A DNA stretch of 43,771 nt from contig NZ_JAIEUI010000034.1 in NCBI RefSeq assembly GCF_022234545.1, positions 1 to 43,771 of the forward strand, read 5' to 3'. The first letter of the stretch is position 1, and each line of letters starts with the position of its first letter. The translations under genes were made by a program, and so were the position numbers. The notes beneath the pieces are model-generated. The model saw nothing but the letters and a program-made list of their open reading frames with translations, searched no databases and was not told the origin of the DNA. Below are positions 39,797-43,771 of this stretch, piece after piece. This stretch comes from Paenibacillus piscarius. Its GTDB lineage: Bacteria; Bacillota; Bacilli; Paenibacillales; Paenibacillaceae.

Positions 39797-39847
39797 AAAT
39801 TAGCAACAACTGCCGGAAAGCGGCAGTCTGAGAGAGGGTAATGCATA

Positions 39848-41605
39848 GTGGAACATATCGCGCTGTATCGTGCCTGGCGGCCGCAGTCGTTTCAAGATAT
39901 GGTAGGGCAGCAGCATATTATTCAGACTCTGCAGAATGCCATCCGTGAACAGCGGGTGTCGCATGCCTACCTGTTCAGCGGACCGCGGGGAACCGGTAAG
40001 ACGAGTGCTGCCAAGGTATTGGCTAAGGCAGTGAACTGTGAACGGGGGCCCGGTCCGGAGCCTTGTAACGAGTGCCCGTCCTGTCTGCGGATTACCACAG
40101 GCAACATCATGGATGTCCAGGAGATCGATGCGGCGTCCAACCGTGGCGTTGAAGAGATCCGCGATCTGCGGGATAAGGTGAAATATGCACCTACCGAAGT
40201 TCGCCGCAAAGTGTATATTATTGACGAAGTGCATATGCTGACAACAGAGGCATTCAATGCCTTGCTTAAGACGCTGGAGGAGCCGCCGCAGCATGTGATG
40301 TTCATTCTGGCGACAACCGAGCCCCATAAGCTGCCGGCCACGATTATCTCCCGCTGCCAGCGGTTTGACTTCCGCCGGGTCTCGCTGGAAGAGCAGACCG
40401 GGCGGCTGACAGAGATCTGCCGGAAGGAAGGCATCACAGCGGATGCCGATGCGCTTCAGTATATTGCCCGCCTGTCCGACGGGGGGATGAGGGACGCGCT
40501 AAGCATTCTCGACCAGATCTCATCATTCACAGACGGGAAGGTAACCTACCAGCAGGTGCTGGGCATGACCGGGGGGATCCCCTCCGAGCAGTTTGCCCGG
40601 CTGGCGGCTGCAATTCTTGAGGGTGACATGGGACAGCTGCTGGAGCTTGTGGAGCAGCTGATGCATGAAGGCAAGAGTGCGGATAAATGTCTGGAGAACC
40701 TTTTGTATTATTTCCGTGACTTGCTTATGATTAAGATGGTGCCCGGAGCAGATCAGCTGACGGACCGGGTGCTGAATCCGGCAGATTTCCGTGACATGGC
40801 TGCGGCATACAGCCGCGAGCGGCTGTTCGTGATTGTGGAGACGCTGAGCCGTTATCTGGGGGAGATGAAGTATGCCTCACACCCGCAGACGATCTTTGAG
40901 GTGGCGCTGATGAAGCTGTGCAGCAGCGGGTCGGATACGGCGGGTGCGGCAGGGAATGCGTCTGCGGGTGCGGTGATGCCTGCAGCGGCGGGTGCGGAGC
41001 AGCCGGCCGAATTGGAGCTGCTTAAGCGGCAGATTGCTGCACTGGAGAAGAAGCTGGAGCAGGCGATCCAAGCCGGCGGTGTCGGCGGAGGGCGCGAGCA
41101 GGCAGCTCCGCAGAGGCCGGCTGCACCTGTAAGTGCCCCGCGGGTATCTGCGGCATCGAAGCTTCCTCCTCAGCTTGATAAGTTCATCGCGAGTAAGGAC
41201 AGTGCTGACTTCGGTGAGGTGTATAAGCAGTGGAGCCATGTTCTGCAGGGTGTGAAGGAAGAGAAGGTCACCGTACATGCCTGGTTTGTCGACGGAGAGC
41301 CGGTATCAGTGATGGATGATGCAGTGCTGGTCGCCTTCAAGAACACCATACACCGGGATACGACGGAGAAGCCGGCGAACCGGCAGGTCATTGAGCATGT
41401 GATGAATGCGAAGCTGGGCAAGCCTTACCGTCTGGTCACTATGATGATGAAAGACTGGAGCGAGGCTGCAACCAAATCGGCCTCCGGCGCCACAGAAGAG
41501 CTGCGTCTGGAACATGAGCATGAAGCTGCTGAAGCGAAGTCTGAACCATGGATTGACGAGGCGATCCAGCTCTTTGGAGAAGACCTTGTTGTCATAAAGG
41601 AATAA
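39848..41605 (+). CDS. dnaX: DNA polymerase III subunit gamma/tau
   Basis: The clamp-loader ATPase and organiser of the replication fork (585 residues). The AAA+ domain has Walker A GPRGTGKT (45-52), a zinc module (C64, C73, C76, C79), Walker B VYIIDEVHM and the SRC motif in ISRCQRF. An Ala/Gly-rich linker with many low-complexity repeats (about 365-430) leads to the C-terminal tau part that binds polymerase and helicase. I saw no slippery A-run frameshift site, so a separate gamma form is not predicted. The start is GTG about nine bases after GAGAGAGGG. The order dnaX-ebfC-recR is the classic recombination/replication operon. Confidence 0.97.
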   Translation: MEHIALYRAWRPQSFQDMVGQQHIIQTLQNAIREQRVSHAYLFSGPRGTGKTSAAKVLAKAVNCERGPGPEPCNECPSCLRITTGNIMDVQEIDAASNRGVEEIRDLRDKVKYAPTEVRRKVYIIDEVHMLTTEAFNALLKTLEEPPQHVMFILATTEPHKLPATIISRCQRFDFRRVSLEEQTGRLTEICRKEGITADADALQYIARLSDGGMRDALSILDQISSFTDGKVTYQQVLGMTGGIPSEQFARLAAAILEGDMGQLLELVEQLMHEGKSADKCLENLLYYFRDLLMIKMVPGADQLTDRVLNPADFRDMAAAYSRERLFVIVETLSRYLGEMKYASHPQTIFEVALMKLCSSGSDTAGAAGNASAGAVMPAAAGAEQPAELELLKRQIAALEKKLEQAIQAGGVGGGREQAAPQRPAAPVSAPRVSAASKLPPQLDKFIASKDSADFGEVYKQWSHVLQGVKEEKVTVHAWFVDGEPVSVMDDAVLVAFKNTIHRDTTEKPANRQVIEHVMNAKLGKPYRLVTMMMKDWSEAATKSASGATEELRLEHEHEAAEAKSEPWIDEAIQLFGEDLVVIKE

Positions 41606-41655
41606 AGCCTATAGCCTATCAGCGCAGAACTGCGCATCCAAAGGAGAGACGATGT

Positions 41656-41967
41656 ATGAATAATATGAACCAAATGATGAAGCAGGTCAAAAAGATGCAG
41701 GAGCAGATGCTCAAAGCCCAGGAAGAGCTGGGCAGCAAGACTATTGAGGGTTCATCCGGCGGCGGCGTAGTTACCGTACAGGTGAACGGCCACAAGAAGC
41801 TGCTGTCCATTCAGATCAAGCCGGAGGTTGTAGATCCGGAGGATATCGAGATGCTGCAGGATCTCGTAATCACTGCTGTTAATGATGCCCTTACCCAGGC
41901 TGAAGAGTTGGCTAACAACGATATGGGTAAATTCACCGGCGGAATGAAGATTCCTGGCCTGTTCTAG
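41656..41967 (+). CDS. ebfC: Nucleoid-associated protein, YbaB/EbfC family
   Basis: A 103-residue DNA-binding homodimer found between dnaX and recR in most bacteria (YaaK in B. subtilis). The N-terminal Met/Gln/Lys-rich helix (NQMMKQVKKMQEQMLKAQEE) and the C-terminal Gly/Met-rich end (GGMKIPGLF) are typical. It has been linked to nucleoid structure and to recombination with RecR. ATG follows AAGGAG. It is cotranscribed with dnaX and recR. Confidence 0.96.
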   Translation: MNNMNQMMKQVKKMQEQMLKAQEELGSKTIEGSSGGGVVTVQVNGHKKLLSIQIKPEVVDPEDIEMLQDLVITAVNDALTQAEELANNDMGKFTGGMKIPGLF

Positions 41968-42003
41968 GCTCATTCCACCCCCGGGCATAAGGAGAACTAT
42001 ACT

Positions 42004-42603
42004 TTGTATTATCCCGAACCGCTAGCCAAGCTGATTGAAGCGTTTACGCGTCTGCCCGGTATCGGTCCGAAGACGGCTGCCCGTCTGGCCTTTCATGTGC
42101 TGAACATGAAGGAGGATGAGGTGATTGACTTCGCCAAAGCTCTGGTCAGTGTCAAACGTAATCTTCATTACTGCTCGGTCTGCTGCAACATTACTGATAC
42201 CGATCCGTGCCGGATCTGCCAGGACAAAACCCGCGATGCTTCGGTCATCTGTGTGGTTCAGGATTCCAAGGATCTGGTCGCTATTGAACGGACCAAAGAG
42301 TATGGCGGCTATTACCATGTGCTTCAAGGCGCCATTTCCCCGATGGAAGGGATAGGGCCGGATGATATCCGGCTGAAGGAGCTGCTGACCCGGCTCAGCG
42401 ATGAGCGGGTGAAGGAGCTGATTATGGCGACTAATCCCAACATTGAGGGGGAAGCCACGGCCATGTATATCTCACGCCTGGTCCGTCCGTTCGAGCTGAA
42501 GATCACCAGAATAGCCCATGGGTTGCCGGTTGGCGGAGATCTGGAGTACGCAGATGAGGTCACCCTGTCGAAGGCGCTGGAAGGCCGCCGTGAGCTGTTC
42601 TGA
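42004..42603 (+). CDS. recR: Recombination mediator protein RecR
   Basis: With RecO, loads RecA on SSB-coated gaps in post-replication repair. The 199-residue protein has an N-terminal helix-hairpin-helix (LPGIGPKTAARLAFH), a four-cysteine zinc finger (CSVCCN ... CRICQ) and a Toprim domain (VICVVQDSKDLVAIE, GAISPMEGIGPDDI). The start is TTG with AAGGAG nine bases upstream, giving MYYPEPLAKLIEAF as in homologues. It is the last gene before the terminator at 42628. Confidence 0.97.
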   Translation: MYYPEPLAKLIEAFTRLPGIGPKTAARLAFHVLNMKEDEVIDFAKALVSVKRNLHYCSVCCNITDTDPCRICQDKTRDASVICVVQDSKDLVAIERTKEYGGYYHVLQGAISPMEGIGPDDIRLKELLTRLSDERVKELIMATNPNIEGEATAMYISRLVRPFELKITRIAHGLPVGGDLEYADEVTLSKALEGRRELF

Positions 42604-42627
42604 GCGTGCTGGTGCAATATAAGTTCT

Positions 42628-42652
42628 AAGGGAGCCTCTGGCTCCCTTTTTT
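42628..42652 (+). terminator. Terminator after recR
   Basis: An 8-bp perfect stem, AGGGAGCC (42629-42636) with GGCTCCCT (42640-42647), three-base loop and a T tract. Confidence 0.92.
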
Positions 42653-42796
42653 CTGTTTCTCCTTGTCTGAACTTCGATTAATTGCAGCTACATGCTTCTG
42701 CAAGGTTCTAAGTTTGTCCCTGTTCCGATATGTATGAGATTAGAGAATGCTGAGCGCTGGCTCAGTCTGCACTCATTCATATCAGGAGGGATTGCG

Positions 42797-43063
42797 ATGA
42801 AATGGTGGAGCGTCAAGTGGCTGGGCGGAGCTGATGAGAGAGCGGAGAGAGCGAAGGCGGAAGAGGAGCTGGGAACAGTGTACCATGAAGTACGCAAGGC
42901 GCATTCCGAATGGGAACGGGCGTATCTGATGTTTGATGAGGCGCTGGGCCAGGACCAGATTGATTACGCCATCTATATTCTGGAGGCGGCGGAACGTAAA
43001 TATCAGATCCATCTTAAGGACGCCAAGCGGCTGGGGCTGGACCGGAGCCGGCTGCTGCTATGA
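42797..43063 (+). CDS. yaaL: YaaL family (DUF2508) protein
   Basis: An 88-residue charged helical protein conserved between recR and bofA in Bacillales. The middle is a likely coiled coil (EELGTVYHEVRKAHSEWERA), and the C-terminal KYQIHLKDAKRLGL is the recognisable DUF2508 end. The function is unknown. The frame is open 35 codons further upstream without a site; AGGAGGG lies seven bases before ATG 42797, which is used. It is cotranscribed with bofA 28 bases downstream. Confidence 0.92.
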   Translation: MKWWSVKWLGGADERAERAKAEEELGTVYHEVRKAHSEWERAYLMFDEALGQDQIDYAIYILEAAERKYQIHLKDAKRLGLDRSRLLL

Positions 43064-43091
43064 ACAGTCTGAATAGTGGAGGGATGCTGGA

Positions 43092-43358
43092 ATGCTGAGA
43101 TTATTGGCTATAGCTGTACTGATTGTATCAGGTGCCCTGCTATTAATGATGGTGTTCCGGCACAAGCTGGGCTGGGCGTGGTTGAGTGTTTTCGGGACCC
43201 ATCTGATTTTGGCTGCACTGGCGATATACATTGTTAATTTCTCGGGGGTTGTAACGAATCTGCATATTCCGCTCAATCCCACCACGATAGGAACGGTAAC
43301 TATCCTGGGCTTGCCCGGAGTGCTCCTGTTATTGGGCTTGAAATTAACTTTGTTCTAG
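43092..43358 (+). CDS. bofA: Pro-sigma-K processing inhibitor BofA
   Basis: An 88-residue membrane protein with two or three hydrophobic helices (about 1-20, 30-50 and 65-87). In Bacillus it holds the SpoIVFB protease inactive in the outer forespore membrane until the sigma-G signal arrives, so timing sigma-K activation in the mother cell. HIPLNPTTIGTVTILGLPG is the conserved end that inserts in the protease active site, split here as HIPLNPTTIG and TVTILGLPG. ATG follows GGAGGG by eight bases. As in Bacillus it lies just before an rRNA operon. Confidence 0.93.
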   Translation: MLRLLAIAVLIVSGALLLMMVFRHKLGWAWLSVFGTHLILAALAIYIVNFSGVVTNLHIPLNPTTIGTVTILGLPGVLLLLGLKLTLF

Positions 43359-43361
43359 AGG

Positions 43362-43391
43362 TTGACGGCGCCTGCTGATTCGTGATACATT
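43362..43391 (+). promoter_or_regulatory. rRNA operon promoter P1 (candidate)
   Basis: TTGACG (43362-43367), 18 bases, TACATT (43386-43391), immediately after bofA. Confidence 0.5.
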
Positions 43392-43467
43392 AAGTCTCGG
43401 CCCTTTGGACAAGGTATCTTCGGATGACTTGCTGAAAGCTAAAGCGAAAAAGAAATTCAAAAAAAGC

Positions 43468-43497
43468 TTGACTCAAATTAGGGCGCTGTGATATATT
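43468..43497 (+). promoter_or_regulatory. rRNA operon promoter P2
   Basis: TTGACT (43468-43473), 18 bases, TATATT (43492-43497) in an A+T-rich context followed by TATAAAGG. An alternative -10 register (TATTAT) is two bases later. Together with P1 it gives the tandem promoters typical of Firmicute rRNA operons. Confidence 0.7.
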
Positions 43498-43540
43498 ATA
43501 AAGGTCGCTGCTGAGACAAAATAAAGCGACAAAAGATGTG

Positions 43541-43723
43541 CTTGATCCTTGAAAACTGAACAACGAGTGAGTGGGAAATCACTTCGGTGAGATCCAAAAA
43601 AATGATGAATTTCACAGCGTCTTTTACGCTTTAGAAATATCATCTTGAGAATGTAACATTCTCGTCAGATGTTTCAAAATGAGCAATCGCTCTTTCTATA
43701 AGCACTTACTTCGGTAAGTGACC
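43541..43723 (+). promoter_or_regulatory. rRNA leader with antitermination and processing elements
   Basis: The leader contains CTTGATCCTTGAAAACTGAA, the conserved segment found in many Firmicute rRNA spacers and leaders. Hairpins follow: TCACTTCGGTGA near 43578, and CACTTAC-TTCG-GTAAGTG (43703-43720), a UUCG-capped stem directly before 16S. The latter probably marks an RNase processing stem. Confidence 0.6.
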
Positions 43724-43771
43724 TAATTGGAGAGTTTGATCCTGGCTCAGGACGAACGCTGGCGGCGTGCC
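43724..43771 (+). rRNA. rrs: 16S ribosomal RNA, 5' end (partial)
   Basis: The universal 16S start AGAGTTTGATCCTGGCTCAG (43731-43750) and GACGAACGCTGGCGGCGTGCC are present. The mature 5' end is placed near TAATTGG. The gene runs off the right edge of the window. Confidence 0.96.

Noticed and set aside
40900..41200. Programmed frameshift in dnaX giving a separate gamma subunit
   Set aside because: No A-rich slippery heptamer with downstream stem seen in the linker region.
1..43771. CRISPR array, prophage or insertion sequence
   Set aside because: No regularly spaced repeats, no integrase, transposase or phage structural gene, and no terminal inverted repeats noticed.

Overview
The window is a chromosomal segment from a low-to-medium G+C, endospore-forming Firmicute, most likely Paenibacillus or a close relative. 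The evidence is the gene order 5S rRNA - guaB - dacA - pdxST - serS - tRNA-Ser ... tadA ... SRP RNA - dnaX - ebfC - recR - yaaL - bofA - 16S rRNA, the sporulation genes (spo0F, bofA, a SASP-P gene), the large SRP RNA with an Alu domain, and strong AGGAGG ribosome binding sites with many GTG and TTG starts. This order is the one found just clockwise of oriC in Bacillus, so the segment probably lies close to the replication origin, between two rRNA operons. I found no phage, insertion sequence, CRISPR array or defence island.

Layout. 1-83: end of a 5S rRNA and its terminator. 84-720: a long non-coding stretch ending in a strong promoter for guaB. 722-6837: housekeeping block (IMP dehydrogenase, PBP5-type carboxypeptidase, the two PLP synthase subunits, seryl-tRNA synthetase, tRNA-Ser). 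6917-9896: small spore-related and hypothetical genes, a lipoprotein, an acetyltransferase and tadA. 9952-10045: a cluster of DnaA boxes directly in front of a PAS-domain sensor histidine kinase that overlaps an rluF-type pseudouridine synthase. 13291-16962: flagellar stator genes motBA, two small proteins, a membrane-anchored cytochrome c and an acetyltransferase. 17147-19072: two paralogous NlpC/P60 wall hydrolases, each behind a ydaO-type (c-di-AMP) riboswitch and each with a WalR-like direct repeat upstream. 19095-26283: a membrane protein with a membrane-anchored M1 peptidase, ywhD, an unusual AbrB/zinc-finger/HTH regulator, an AAG-type DNA glycosylase and a class A penicillin-binding protein. 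26413-39194: ywiB, argS, a subtilisin-like protease, rpoE, pyrG, spo0F, fba, murA, rho, a radical SAM protein and rpmE. In B. subtilis this block lies on the other side of the origin. 39331-43358: SRP RNA, dnaX, ebfC, recR, yaaL and bofA. 43362-43771: tandem rRNA promoters, leader and the first bases of a 16S rRNA.

Several groups work together. Cell-wall synthesis and remodelling genes (dacA, pbp, murA, two NlpC/P60 proteins) recur, and the hydrolases appear to be under double control by c-di-AMP and a WalR-like site. Replication and sporulation genes (DnaA boxes, the phosphorelay-type kinase, spo0F with a sigma-H-type promoter, bofA) suggest a possible link between replication initiation and developmental commitment. 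Nucleotide synthesis (guaB, pyrG with a CTP-type attenuator) sits beside transcription and translation genes (rpoE, rho, rpmE, serS, argS). Start codons below were chosen by ribosome binding site spacing and by remembered homologue N-termini; none was checked by search.
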